A stretch of DNA of 64,000 bases from Pacificoceanicola sp049341065 (GCF_049341065.1 NZ_JBMPIX010000001.1:248001-312000), one strand, 5' to 3'; numbered from the stretch's first letter, positions 8,938-17,057 are shown. The notes: generated by a model not told the origin, from the sequence alone. Numbers and translations: made by a program.

Positions 8938-9626
8938 GTGCGGATCAACCCGACCAGTTTGCCCTGAACACTGACCGCCCCTTTGGGCAGAACGCGCGGC
9001 TCATAGGCGGGATTCGCAGCTTCGAGAACGATCATGTCGCCATTGCGCCGAAACCGCTTCAGCGTGGCCTCGTAGCCTTCGACCTGGGCCACGACGATGT
9101 CACCTTCCTCAGCGGTGCCGGTTTCGCGGATCACCACGACATCGCCATCGTTGATGCCCGCGTCGATCATGGAATCGCCTTTGACCTCAAGCGCATAGTG
9201 CCGGCCTGCGCCTTTCACCATCTGTCCGGGAACGGCGATAGAGGGGGGCGCGTCGTTGATTGCCTCAATCGGGACACCGGCGGCGATCCGGCCCATGATA
9301 GGCAGGTCGGCCACCTCGCCGCGCTCGATCATCTGGGCATTGGCGGGCGTGGCATTTGGGCGGTCGCCTTCGATCACCCGAGGGGTAAAGCCCGCGGGGC
9401 GGCCCCCAAGGCTTTCGGGCAGTTTCACGATCTCGATGGCGCGGGCGCGATGCGCCAGACGGCGAATAAAGCCACGCTCTTCCAAGGCGGTGATCAGCCG
9501 GTGAATGCCGGATTTGGACCGCAGATCCAACGCGTCTTTCATTTCGTCAAAACTTGGCGGGACACCGTCGCGCGCCATGCGTTTGTTGATGAAATCCAAC
9601 AGGTCGAGTTGTTTCTTGGTCAGCAT
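8931..9626 (-). CDS. lexA: SOS repressor LexA
   Basis: A 231-residue repressor with an N-terminal winged helix (LTKKQLDLLDFINKRM; SGIHRLITALEERGFIRRL) and a C-terminal S24 peptidase domain. The self-cleavage site Ala116-Gly117 lies in RIAAGVPIEA. The catalytic serine is Ser152 in KGDSM and the lysine is Lys190 in ATLKRF. RecA filaments trigger cleavage and SOS induction. An operator of the alphaproteobacterial type lies 37 bases upstream of the start, indicating autoregulation. The gene follows moeA on the minus strand, and its 3' end overlaps that of comEC. Confidence 0.97.
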   Translation of the reverse strand: MLTKKQLDLLDFINKRMARDGVPPSFDEMKDALDLRSKSGIHRLITALEERGFIRRLAHRARAIEIVKLPESLGGRPAGFTPRVIEGDRPNATPANAQMIERGEVADLPIMGRIAAGVPIEAINDAPPSIAVPGQMVKGAGRHYALEVKGDSMIDAGINDGDVVVIRETGTAEEGDIVVAQVEGYEATLKRFRRNGDMIVLEAANPAYEPRVLPKGAVSVQGKLVGLIRTY

Positions 9627-9662
9627 GCCCAGCGTCCCCCAAAAAGGTGTTTGTTAACTTTT

Positions 9663-9677
9663 GTTCTAGTCATGTTC
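9663..9677. promoter_or_regulatory. LexA operator (SOS box)
   Basis: GTTCTAGTCATGTTC is an exact match to the alphaproteobacterial SOS box GTTC-N7-GTTC. It lies 37-51 bases upstream of the lexA start, consistent with autorepression. Confidence 0.88.
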
Positions 9678-9697
9678 TTGTTTTGTGTCAACACGAC

Positions 9698-9706
9698 TGT
9701 GGATAA
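9698..9706. promoter_or_regulatory. DnaA box upstream of lexA
   Basis: TGTGGATAA is the exact complement of the consensus DnaA box TTATCCACA. It sits between moeA and lexA, 72 bases before the lexA start. DnaA acting here as a transcription factor is an inference; a single 9-mer could also occur by chance. Confidence 0.4.
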
Positions 9707-9741
9707 CCCATGTCTCTGGCATGAGTTTCCATTCAATTTGG

Positions 9742-9757
9742 TTAAATTTGTTCTAAC
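9742..9757. promoter_or_regulatory. CtrA-like motif between moeA and lexA
   Basis: TTAA followed after seven bases by CTAAC resembles the CtrA consensus TTAA-N7-TTAA(C), with one mismatch. It lies just past the moeA stop and 116 bases before the lexA start. This is a weak match on its own. Confidence 0.25.
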
Positions 9758-9758
9758 G

Positions 9759-10925
9759 CTAGAGCGGGATGAATTGCACCGTGTCGCCGGCGTTGCGGGC
9801 AGGATCACGGACGGGGCGCACCACAAGGGCATTGGCCGCCCCCAATACGCTCAGCAGCGAGGAATCCTGCCGATCAAAGGCGCGCAGGCCGTCAGAGGTC
9901 AGAACAGCGCGCATGTAATGTTCGCGCGGGCCATTGGGGGGCAGCGGCGCGGCCAACGGGGCGGTCTTTCGGCCTGCTGGCGCGGCACCAAGGCCCAGCA
10001 TCGCGCGGACCACCGGGGCGACAAAGACATGCCCGCACACCATGGCCGAAACCGGATTTCCGGGCAGCCCGATCATCATCGCGCGGTCCAGACGGCCCGA
10101 CATCAAGGGTTTGCCGGGGCGCATGGCGACCTTGTAAAAGGCGCGTTGCATGCCCAGTTCCTCGGCCACGGGAGCCACCAGATCGTGATCGCCAACCGAG
10201 GCGCCGCCAATGGTGATCACCAGATCCGCGTCGTCAATCAACGCCAGCACAGTCTTGAGTGAGGCTGCGTTGTCCCGCGCAATCGGCAACAGCCGTGGCT
10301 CGGCGCCAAGTTCGCGCAGCAGGGCGTGCAGGCCCATGGTATTCGACGCGATGATCTGATCGGGTCCGGGGGCTTCGCCGGGCATGACAAGCTCATCGCC
10401 GGTCGAGATCAGCGCCACCACCGGACGGCGCGCCACCGGGACCTTTGCGATGTTCATCGACGCCAGAAGGGCAATGTCGTTTGGCGTCAGGACGCGCGGC
10501 GCCGAGATCTGGCTTCCGGCCTGAAAATCATTGCCTGCGGGGCGGATATTATCGCTTTCATCAAGGCGCTCGCCAATGGTGATCTGATCGGCCGTGCGCG
10601 TCACATCCTCTTGGATCACCACGCGGGTGGCGCCGGGCGGCACCGGCGCGCCGGTAAAGATGCGCACAGCTTCACCTGGACCGACCGCACCGTCAAAGCG
10701 ATGCCCCGCGGCGCTTTCGCCGATCACGCACAACACGTCACCGGGTGCAGCCTGCGCCACCGCATAACCGTCCATCGCCGAGGCGGCAAAGGGGGGTTGA
10801 TCGCGGGTCGAGGCGACATCCCGTGCCAAGACCCGGCCATAGGCCTGCAAAAGCGGAACCTCTTCAACGCCAGTCGGTTGGGCAAGGGCGAAAAGTTGAT
10901 CGAGGGCTTCGGCGACCGTGATCAT
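9759..10925 (-). CDS. moeA: Molybdopterin molybdenumtransferase MoeA
   Basis: A 388-residue enzyme that inserts molybdate into adenylylated molybdopterin, the last general step of molybdenum cofactor synthesis. Typical phrases are PPFAASAMDGYAV near residue 45, the MoCF-type nucleotide loop with GGASVGDHD and the substrate loop VAMRPGKPLMSG. The gene start overlaps the moaC stop by four bases, so the two molybdenum cofactor genes are translationally coupled at the end of the trp cluster. Confidence 0.95.
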   Translation of the reverse strand: MITVAEALDQLFALAQPTGVEEVPLLQAYGRVLARDVASTRDQPPFAASAMDGYAVAQAAPGDVLCVIGESAAGHRFDGAVGPGEAVRIFTGAPVPPGATRVVIQEDVTRTADQITIGERLDESDNIRPAGNDFQAGSQISAPRVLTPNDIALLASMNIAKVPVARRPVVALISTGDELVMPGEAPGPDQIIASNTMGLHALLRELGAEPRLLPIARDNAASLKTVLALIDDADLVITIGGASVGDHDLVAPVAEELGMQRAFYKVAMRPGKPLMSGRLDRAMMIGLPGNPVSAMVCGHVFVAPVVRAMLGLGAAPAGRKTAPLAAPLPPNGPREHYMRAVLTSDGLRAFDRQDSSLLSVLGAANALVVRPVRDPARNAGDTVQFIPL

Positions 10926-11398
10926 GTCGCCTCGTACCGGCCGGATTTGCCGCCATCTTTCAGCAGCACGCGAATGCCGCCGATCTCCATGGATTTGTCC
11001 GCCGCCTTGACCATGTCATAGACCGTCAATGCGGCGGTGCTGACGGCCGTCAACGCCTCCATTTCCACGCCGGTCTGGCCCGTGGTCTTGACCGTGGCTT
11101 CGATCTGAAGGCCGGGCAGATCCGGGTCGGCGCTCAGGTCAACGGTGACCTTGGTGATCGGCAGAGGGTGGCATAGGGGGATCAGTTCGGGCGTCTTCTT
11201 GGCCCCCATGATGCCCGCAAGGCGCGCAACGCCAATGACGTCGCCCTTTTTCGCGCGCCCCTCGGTGATCAGGGCAAAGGTCTCGGGCGCCATCCGGACC
11301 CAGCCTGCTGCCGTGGCGATCCGAGAAGTCACGGCTTTGTCGGACACGTCCACCATATGCGCGTTGCCCTGCGCATCGAAATGGGTCAACCCGCTCAT
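10922..11398 (-). CDS. moaC: Cyclic pyranopterin monophosphate synthase MoaC
   Basis: A 158-residue protein. It converts the MoaA product into cyclic pyranopterin monophosphate early in molybdenum cofactor synthesis. The sequence shows MVDVSDKAVTSRIATA near the N terminus, the central PLCHPLPI and the catalytic-region phrases TGVEMEALTAVSTAALTVYDM and MEIGGIRVLLKDGGKSG. Length is normal. It overlaps trpC upstream and moeA downstream by four bases each. Confidence 0.96.
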   Translation of the reverse strand: MSGLTHFDAQGNAHMVDVSDKAVTSRIATAAGWVRMAPETFALITEGRAKKGDVIGVARLAGIMGAKKTPELIPLCHPLPITKVTVDLSADPDLPGLQIEATVKTTGQTGVEMEALTAVSTAALTVYDMVKAADKSMEIGGIRVLLKDGGKSGRYEAT

Positions 11399-12198
11399 GC
11401 CGGCACCGGGTTTTTCAGCAGCGTTCGGGTGGCCTCTGCGACGTTTTCCTTACGCATCAGGCTTTCGCCGATGAGAAAGGCGCGGGCGCCGCACGCGGCC
11501 ATGTCCGCGAGGTCTGCCGGGGTGTTGAGGCCGGATTCGGAGATCAGGAAGCGATCCTGCGGCACCCGTTTGGACAATGTGCGCGTCGTCTCAAGCGTGG
11601 TCTCGAAGGTCTTGAGATTGCGGTTGTTTACTCCGATCAACGGGCTTTTCAACGCCAGCGCACGATCGAGTTCGTCGCCGTCGTGCACTTCGATCAGCGC
11701 ATCCATGCCCCAGCCGAATGCGGCGTCTTCCAGCTCTGCTGCCTGTGCGTCCGAAACGCTGGCCATGATGATCAGAATACAGTCGGCCCCCAGCGCGCGC
11801 GCCTCGGCGACCTGATAGGTGTCGTACATGAAATCCTTGCGCAGCGCGGGCATCTGCGTGGCCGTGCGCGCCTGAACCAGAAAATCCTTCGCGCCCTGAA
11901 AGGACGGCGTGTCGGTCAGGACCGACAAGCAGGTCGCGCCGCCGTCTTCATAGGCCTTGGCCAGCTTGGCCGGTTCGAAATCGGCGCGGATCAGCCCTTT
12001 GGAGGGCGAGGCTTTCTTGACCTCGGAGATCAAACCGTAGCCGGATTTCGCAGCCTCCATGAGCGCCTTGGAAAAGGGGCGGATCGGCGGCGCCGCTTTG
12101 GCGGAGGCTTCGACTTCGGACAGCGGGCGGGCGGCCTTGTCGGCGGCCACTTCCTCAAGTTTGTAGGCTTTGATCTTGTCGAGGATGGTCTGCGTCAT
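11395..12198 (-). CDS. trpC: Indole-3-glycerol phosphate synthase
   Basis: A 267-residue (beta/alpha)8-barrel enzyme that closes the indole ring from carboxyphenylamino-deoxyribulose phosphate in tryptophan synthesis. Catalytic phrases visible are LISEVKKASPSKG, PALRKDFMYD and IGVNNRNL. It is monofunctional, without a TrpF domain. I selected ATG 12198 over the in-frame TTG at 12210, since the ATG gives the four-base overlap with the upstream ung gene. It sits between ung and moaC in one overlapping minus-strand chain. Confidence 0.95.
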   Translation of the reverse strand: MTQTILDKIKAYKLEEVAADKAARPLSEVEASAKAAPPIRPFSKALMEAAKSGYGLISEVKKASPSKGLIRADFEPAKLAKAYEDGGATCLSVLTDTPSFQGAKDFLVQARTATQMPALRKDFMYDTYQVAEARALGADCILIIMASVSDAQAAELEDAAFGWGMDALIEVHDGDELDRALALKSPLIGVNNRNLKTFETTLETTRTLSKRVPQDRFLISESGLNTPADLADMAACGARAFLIGESLMRKENVAEATRTLLKNPVPA

Positions 12199-12842
12199 GG
12201 TGTCGTCCAATTGATGGGCCTGTCCCCATTGGCTTTAAGCCAGTCGTTCACGCGGGAAAAGGGGCGCGAGCCGAAAAAGCCGCGCCGGGCAGAGAGCGGG
12301 GAGGGATGGGCGCTGCGCAGGATCAGATGGTCAGACCCTTTGATATGCGTTTCATAGCTTTGCGCGGGCTTGCCCCAGAGAACAAAGGCGCGCGGGCGAT
12401 CGGAAAGATGCGTCAGCACCTCTTGCGTCAGGGTTTTCCACCCAAGTTTGGCGTGGCCGTTTGCGTCGCCCGCCGGAACGCTCAGGCAGGTGTTGAGCAA
12501 AAGCACGCCCTGCGCGGCCCAAAAGTGCAGATCGCCGCTCGGCGGACAGGCACCCAGATCGTCGACCAATTCCTTGTAGATGTTGTTCAGGGATCGCGGC
12601 AGGGGCCTGACGTCTGGCTCGACTGAGAACGCCAACCCATGCGCATGACCTGGGGTCGGGTAGGGGTCTTGCCCAAGGATGACGACGCGGACCTCGGCGG
12701 GCGCGCAGGCCTCCAACGCGGCAAAGCGTTGGGATTCGGGGGGCAGGATCTGCCGGGTGTCGCCCGCGATGGCGGCACTGAGTGCGGGCCAGTCGCGGGT
12801 GAAAAAGGGCAGATTGGCCCAGGCTTTGGGCGGCTGGCTCAC
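12195..12842 (-). CDS. ung: Uracil-DNA glycosylase (family 1)
   Basis: A 215-residue base-excision repair enzyme that removes uracil from DNA. The water-activating motif GQDPYP and the DNA-intercalation motif HPSPLSARRGFFG are both present, along with the uracil pocket phrase LLLNTCLSV. It is unusual in position: it sits inside the tryptophan gene chain, overlapping trpD upstream and trpC downstream by four bases each, so its translation depends on trp transcription. No separate promoter is evident. Confidence 0.95.
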   Translation of the reverse strand: MSQPPKAWANLPFFTRDWPALSAAIAGDTRQILPPESQRFAALEACAPAEVRVVILGQDPYPTPGHAHGLAFSVEPDVRPLPRSLNNIYKELVDDLGACPPSGDLHFWAAQGVLLLNTCLSVPAGDANGHAKLGWKTLTQEVLTHLSDRPRAFVLWGKPAQSYETHIKGSDHLILRSAHPSPLSARRGFFGSRPFSRVNDWLKANGDRPINWTTP

Positions 12843-13858
12843 ACCTCTTGCGTGGCTTTTGCCAGCGCCTTGACCTTGGCCAATGCGCTGCCGCTGTCGA
12901 TGCTTTCACGCGCGACTTCAACACCTTGGCGCAGGTCGCTCGCCTTGCCTGCAATGGTCAGGGCCGCCGCCGAATTCAGCAGAACCGCGTCGCGATAGGC
13001 CGATTTTGCACCCTCTAGAAGCGCGGCGAAAGCCTTGCCGTTTTCTTCCGGCGTGCCGCCAAGGATTGCCTCAAAGGGATGCTGCGGCAGGCCCGCGTCT
13101 TCGGGGTGCAACTCGCTCTCGTGAATCGAGCCGTCCTCCTCAAGCGCGGCCACCCAACTGACACCGGCGATCGACAGCTCATCGGTGCCGTCCGAGCCGT
13201 GCACAAGCCAGGCGCGTTCGCTGCCAAGCTGGCCCAGCGTTTCGGCCATCGGGCGGATCAGATCGCGGGTAAATGCGCCGGTCAACTGACGTTTTACGCC
13301 AGCAGGATTGGTGAGCGGGCCGAGAATGTTGAAGATGGTGCGCGTGCCAAGTTCCGCCCGAACCGGGCCGACATGGGCCATGGCCGGGTGATGCATCGGC
13401 GCCATCATGAAACAGATGCCGACCTCTTTCAGCGCCTTTTCCACCACATCGGGACCAACCATGACGTTGATCCCCATCTGGCTCAGCGCATCTGCCGCGC
13501 CGGACTTGGACGACAGGTTGCGATTGCCGTGCTTGGCCACGGGCACACCGGCGCCCGCCACCACAAAGGCCGTCGCCGTCGAGATGTTCAGCGTACCTTT
13601 GCCATCGCCGCCCGTGCCAACGATGTCTATGGCGCCTTCGGGCGCAGCGACCTTGTTGCATTTGGCGCGCATTACGGCGGCGGCGGCAGAATATTCATCC
13701 ACGGTCTCACCGCGCGTGCGCAGAGCCATCAGGAACCCGCCGATCTGCGCGGGCGAGGCCTGGCCTTCGAACAGCACTGTAAAGGCGCTCTCGGCCTCGG
13801 CGCGAGACAGGGGGCGGTCGGCGGCGGCGCCAATCAAAGGTTTGATGTCGTCGCTCAT
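12839..13858 (-). CDS. trpD: Anthranilate phosphoribosyltransferase
   Basis: A 339-residue enzyme transferring phosphoribose from PRPP to anthranilate. The glycine-rich PRPP site GTGGDGKGTLNIST, the metal and anthranilate site phrases KHGNRNLSSKSGAADAL and GPLTNPA are present. The start is ATG 13858, which overlaps the trpG stop by four bases; a longer in-frame extension reaching 14017 falls inside trpG and is not credible. The downstream end overlaps ung. Confidence 0.96.
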   Translation of the reverse strand: MSDDIKPLIGAAADRPLSRAEAESAFTVLFEGQASPAQIGGFLMALRTRGETVDEYSAAAAVMRAKCNKVAAPEGAIDIVGTGGDGKGTLNISTATAFVVAGAGVPVAKHGNRNLSSKSGAADALSQMGINVMVGPDVVEKALKEVGICFMMAPMHHPAMAHVGPVRAELGTRTIFNILGPLTNPAGVKRQLTGAFTRDLIRPMAETLGQLGSERAWLVHGSDGTDELSIAGVSWVAALEEDGSIHESELHPEDAGLPQHPFEAILGGTPEENGKAFAALLEGAKSAYRDAVLLNSAAALTIAGKASDLRQGVEVARESIDSGSALAKVKALAKATQEV

Positions 13859-14436
13859 GCCGGCACCTTTGTCATATCCAGAAAGTTTTGCAGCAGCGCA
13901 TGACCATGCTCCGACGCGATGGATTCGGGATGGAACTGCACGCCCTCGATGGGCAGGCTTTCGTGGCGCAGCCCCATGATGGTGCCATCCTCCAGCTCGG
14001 CCGTGACCTTCAAGCATGTGGGCAGATCACTGCGCCGCACCACGAGCGAATGGTAGCGCGTCGCCTTGAGCGGCGAGGGCAGGCCCTTGAACACGCCTTC
14101 GCCCTTGTGGTGCATCTCGCCCATCTTGCCATGCACGATCTCACTATGGCGCACCACGGTGCCGCCAAAGGCCTGACCAATCGTCTGATGCCCAAGGCAC
14201 ACGCCAAGTAGCGGCACTTTCGCCTCGGCGGCGGCATGGGTCAGCGCCAGACAAATCCCGGCCTGATCCGGATCGCAGGGGCCGGGGGACAGGACAATAC
14301 CCGCCGGATTCAGCGCCATGGCCTGCTGGACATCGATGGCATCGTTCCGCCAGACCTGCACATCTGCGCCCAACTCGCCAAGATAATGCACGAGGTTGTA
14401 GGTAAAACTGTCATAATTGTCGATCAACAGCAGCAT
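13855..14436 (-). CDS. trpG: Anthranilate synthase glutamine amidotransferase component II
   Basis: A 193-residue class I glutamine amidotransferase supplying ammonia to TrpE, which is not in the window. The nucleophile cysteine is in LGVCLGHQ, and the His/Glu pair is in GVQFHPES. It begins the chain trpG-trpD-ung-trpC-moaC-moeA. A dual role in p-aminobenzoate synthesis (PabA) is possible, because bacteria often share this subunit. It is divergent from the deacetylase gene starting at 14566. Confidence 0.95.
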   Translation of the reverse strand: MLLLIDNYDSFTYNLVHYLGELGADVQVWRNDAIDVQQAMALNPAGIVLSPGPCDPDQAGICLALTHAAAEAKVPLLGVCLGHQTIGQAFGGTVVRHSEIVHGKMGEMHHKGEGVFKGLPSPLKATRYHSLVVRRSDLPTCLKVTAELEDGTIMGLRHESLPIEGVQFHPESIASEHGHALLQNFLDMTKVPA

Positions 14437-14565
14437 GGGTCTCTCTCAGGGCTGGCGGCTCGGGGCTTGGTCGCGGTATACATGCGCAGGCGGGCCCGGT
14501 GGCGTCAAGTGCACCGACGGCAAGAGGCCCGCAGCAGGCAAGGCAAAAAAGGCAAAGGGCAGGAC

Positions 14566-16104
14566 ATGGCACGCGGATTTGTGATGGGGGCAATCTGGGG
14601 CACCGTTGTTGCGGGGCTTGGCGCCGGGGCGATGTCGATCGCGCTGGGAACGCCGGTCAATGCGCCAAAGCCGATGCCTGATGTGCCCGAAGTTAAGGAA
14701 ACTGCCGCGCCGCCGGTCGAAGCCCCAGCCCCAGCACCAGCTGCTGCGCCCAAGCTCGCGCCTCAGCCCGAACCCGAGGCCAAACCGGCCCCCGAGCCCA
14801 AGCCAGTCGCGCAAATGTCTGCCGAACCGGCGAAACCTGGGCGGCGACCCGATCCCGAAACAGACGTTGATCTGCCTGAACAGGCAGCGCCCGCGCTCGA
14901 TACCCCCGACGCCCCGGCGCAGATTGGGGCCGATACCGAACCGCTGGCCGCCCCGCAGGTCGGCGCCGCGCCGCAGGCTCTGGAAACCACCGCAGAAGGG
15001 CAGAGCGCAAGGGTCGCAGTCAGCACTGATGCCCCTGTCATGCCCGCCGCCCAGGCCGATGCACCGGGTATGCCCGCGCCCGAGCAAGACCTTTCGATCT
15101 CCACGGATCCCGCGCAGCCTCCGATGCCCGATGTTCCGCAGGCCGAAACCGCCCTTGTCGCCGATGAGCCAGTTCCCGCGACGAACGCCGAAGCAGCGCC
15201 GGAACCGGTCGTGGAAACCCAGTCCGAATCCGAAGAAAGCACCGCTACCGAAGACGAAGCTACTGCCGCCGAGTCGGCCGGGCTCGGCACGCCGGCCGGC
15301 ACGCTGACAGACCGCGATCCGGCAGTGCCGCAGGGCCGTCTGCCCACGATCGGCGGGGATGACACCGCTCAAACCGCCGAAAGCGCCGCAGTGGAATCCG
15401 AAACGGCCACCTTGACCGACGAAAGCCCGCTGGTTCGGTTTGCGACCAAGGTGGATGCCGCCGCCGATCTGCCTCGCATGGCCATTGTCCTGATCGACGA
15501 CGGCAGCGGCCCGCTTGGCCCCGAAGCGCTTGAAGCCTTTCCCTTCCCGGTGACCTTCGCCATTGCTCCGTCGCATCCAGACCCGGCCAAGACCGCCGCC
15601 GCCTACCGCGAGCTTGGGTTCGAGGTCATGGCGCTGGCCGATGTGCCCGAAGGCGCGCAGGCCTCTGACGTCGAGGTGATCCTGGCGGGAACGCTGGACA
15701 CTGTTCCGCAGGCGATTGGCCTGCTCGAAGATCCAGACGGCAACGGCATTCAGAGCAGCCGTGCGATCTCGACACAGGTATCGGCCTATCTGGCAGCCTC
15801 TGGCCATGGTCTCGTGACCCTGCCCAAGGGTCTGAACACGGCGCAGCAACTTGCCGCCAAAGAGGGAGTGCCCTCTGCTACCCTGTTCCGCGACTTCGAT
15901 GGCGAAGGCCAAGACGCCCGCGTCATTCGCCGCTTTCTTGATCAGGCGGCCTTCCGGTCGCGGCAGGAAGGGGCAGTCATCATGCTTGGCCGTTTGCGGG
16001 CTGATACCGTTTCGGCGCTCGTGCTCTGGGGGCTTCAGGACCGCGCGTCCTCGGTCGCTCTGGTCCCGGTATCCCTGGTGCTGCAGGAGGCGGCCGAGCA
16101 ATAG
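14566..16104 (+). CDS. Divergent polysaccharide deacetylase family protein with long Pro/Ala-rich linker
   Basis: A 512-residue protein with three parts. The N terminus (residues 1-28, MARGFVMGAIWGTVVAGLGA...) is a membrane anchor or uncleaved signal. Residues about 33-290 are a low-complexity linker rich in Pro, Ala, Glu and Asp. The C-terminal domain from about residue 300 (MAIVLIDDGSGPLGPEALEA, FPFPVTFAIAPSHPD, then GLVTLPKGLN) matches the divergent polysaccharide deacetylase family (old name DUF610). The active-site residues of classical NodB deacetylases are not obvious, so activity is unsure; a cell-envelope role is inferred. ATG 14566 is preceded by GGGCAGGA. Earlier in-frame starts would overlap trpG on the other strand. 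Confidence 0.82.
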   Translation: MARGFVMGAIWGTVVAGLGAGAMSIALGTPVNAPKPMPDVPEVKETAAPPVEAPAPAPAAAPKLAPQPEPEAKPAPEPKPVAQMSAEPAKPGRRPDPETDVDLPEQAAPALDTPDAPAQIGADTEPLAAPQVGAAPQALETTAEGQSARVAVSTDAPVMPAAQADAPGMPAPEQDLSISTDPAQPPMPDVPQAETALVADEPVPATNAEAAPEPVVETQSESEESTATEDEATAAESAGLGTPAGTLTDRDPAVPQGRLPTIGGDDTAQTAESAAVESETATLTDESPLVRFATKVDAAADLPRMAIVLIDDGSGPLGPEALEAFPFPVTFAIAPSHPDPAKTAAAYRELGFEVMALADVPEGAQASDVEVILAGTLDTVPQAIGLLEDPDGNGIQSSRAISTQVSAYLAASGHGLVTLPKGLNTAQQLAAKEGVPSATLFRDFDGEGQDARVIRRFLDQAAFRSRQEGAVIMLGRLRADTVSALVLWGLQDRASSVALVPVSLVLQEAAEQ

Positions 16105-16115
16105 ATCTGGCCGTA

Positions 16116-16172
16116 TTTCACGGATCCCAAAATATCCCGGGTAAGTTGCGACGCGAAGGGGGCAGCGCCCCC
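16116..16172 (+). repeat. Double-hairpin 3' element, copy A (degenerate)
   Basis: The element follows the deacetylase stop by 11 bases. It has a TTTCAC lead, the core AAAATATCCCGGG at 16129-16141, a poorly paired first stem region (TTGCG...CGAA) and the second stem GGGGGC-AGC-GCCCCC at 16158-16172. Copies B, C and D lie at 28649, 47735 and 57895. Confidence 0.7.
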
Positions 16173-16179
16173 ACCGCCG

Positions 16180-16836
16180 TCAATCCCGGCGCGCCCAGCC
16201 AGACAGGGTCGCCGCCAGATCGCCGTAGCCTGTCAGCCGCCTCTCAAAGGACAGACCCATCCGCTCGGCATGACCTCGTGCCTTTTCGGTCAGCGCCGGA
16301 TCGTCGATCTGAGCGAGGTAGACCAGCTTTTCGTAATGCCCGAAATACATCTCGAGCAACTCGGGGTGGCGGTCCAGACCCAAAGGCTTCCAGACAAAGG
16401 CGTCGAACTGGCGCGCCAGAAAGTCCGTCAGGTAAAAGCTGGTGATCTCACCGCGCGCGGCAAAGGCTTCGAGTCCGTCAAAGAAGGCATAGCAATGCGG
16501 GCCGGCCACCATTTCGACGCCCATCTCTTCGCAGGCGGCCTGCAACAGGCCCCCTGTGCCGCAATCGGCATAGACCACGAAAATGCTGTCATAGCGGGCG
16601 CGGTGCTTTTGCACCACCGCGCGCACGGCCTCGGTGATGCGCTCGGGGTGATTGTGGAGAATCGCGGGCAGGCAGGCCAGATCCATATGATCCCAGCCGC
16701 CGCGCTGCTTGATGTCCAGAATCTCCCGGGCCAGCGCCCCGCAGGCGATCAGCAGTACGCGCCCCTTGCCGGAAGGGGGCAGGCCATCGTCCGTCAGCGT
16801 GGAAAGATCAGGCGTGATTGTCATCGTGGGGGACAT
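16180..16836 (-). CDS. DUF1638 domain protein of corrinoid methyl-transfer neighbourhood
   Basis: A 218-residue protein from ATG 16836; ATG 16824 is an alternative start. It carries DUF1638, a family repeatedly found beside MttB/MttC-type corrinoid methyltransferase genes. Three cysteines stand in conserved-looking phrases: LLIACGALAREI, VYADCGTGG and AGPHCYAFFDG. A metal- or corrinoid-related role would suit them but is not established. The start overlaps the 3' end of the 57-residue membrane protein gene by 29 bases, and both follow mttC on the minus strand after a terminator-like hairpin. Confidence 0.8.
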   Translation of the reverse strand: MSPTMTITPDLSTLTDDGLPPSGKGRVLLIACGALAREILDIKQRGGWDHMDLACLPAILHNHPERITEAVRAVVQKHRARYDSIFVVYADCGTGGLLQAACEEMGVEMVAGPHCYAFFDGLEAFAARGEITSFYLTDFLARQFDAFVWKPLGLDRHPELLEMYFGHYEKLVYLAQIDDPALTEKARGHAERMGLSFERRLTGYGDLAATLSGWARRD

Positions 16837-16981
16837 GCGCCATGGCCCAGCGGGCAACCAGCGCAACAAAGAGCAAAAGCGGCAGGACCGTCAACATTCC
16901 CCAAGCAGACATCGCCCAGATCGTCAGCGCCGCTGCGGCAATGACGGACAGGACCAGAAGGGCAAAGGATGTAACAGGCAC
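16808..16981 (-). CDS. 57-residue membrane protein between mttC and DUF1638
   Basis: I favour GTG 16981, because a strong AGAGGAG ribosome site precedes it by seven bases; the earlier ATG at 17017 has none. The protein (MPVTSFALLVLSVIAAAALT...) has two hydrophobic helices, about residues 4-26 and 28-47, and a His/Asp-rich end HVPHDDNHA. It has no recognised family. Its stop lies inside the DUF1638 gene, so the two are probably translationally coupled. It may anchor or serve the methyltransferase proteins, but that is inference from position. Confidence 0.6.
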   Translation of the reverse strand: MPVTSFALLVLSVIAAAALTIWAMSAWGMLTVLPLLLFVALVARWAMAHVPHDDNHA

Positions 16982-17025
16982 GCCAATCTCCTCTCTTATA
17001 CCCTCAGTATGCGCCAAATGTGGTT

Positions 17026-17057
17026 AAAGAAAAAGGCCCCTTTGCAAGAAAGAGGCC
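17026..17057 (-). terminator. Intrinsic terminator after mttC
   Basis: On the minus strand a nine-pair stem with one mismatch (GGCCTCTTT...AAAGGGGCC) and a CTTGC loop is followed by a T run. It lies 48 bases past the mttC stop and may limit read-through into the small membrane protein and DUF1638 genes. Confidence 0.65.

Noticed and set aside
8889..10262. 457-codon plus-strand frame across lexA and moeA
   Set aside because: It is antisense to two clearly recognised genes and to their intergenic region; composition is His/Arg/Gly-rich as in shadow frames.
14446..16101. 551-codon minus-strand frame opposite the deacetylase
   Set aside because: Gly/Arg-rich mirror of the Pro/Ala linker; no domain or ribosome site.
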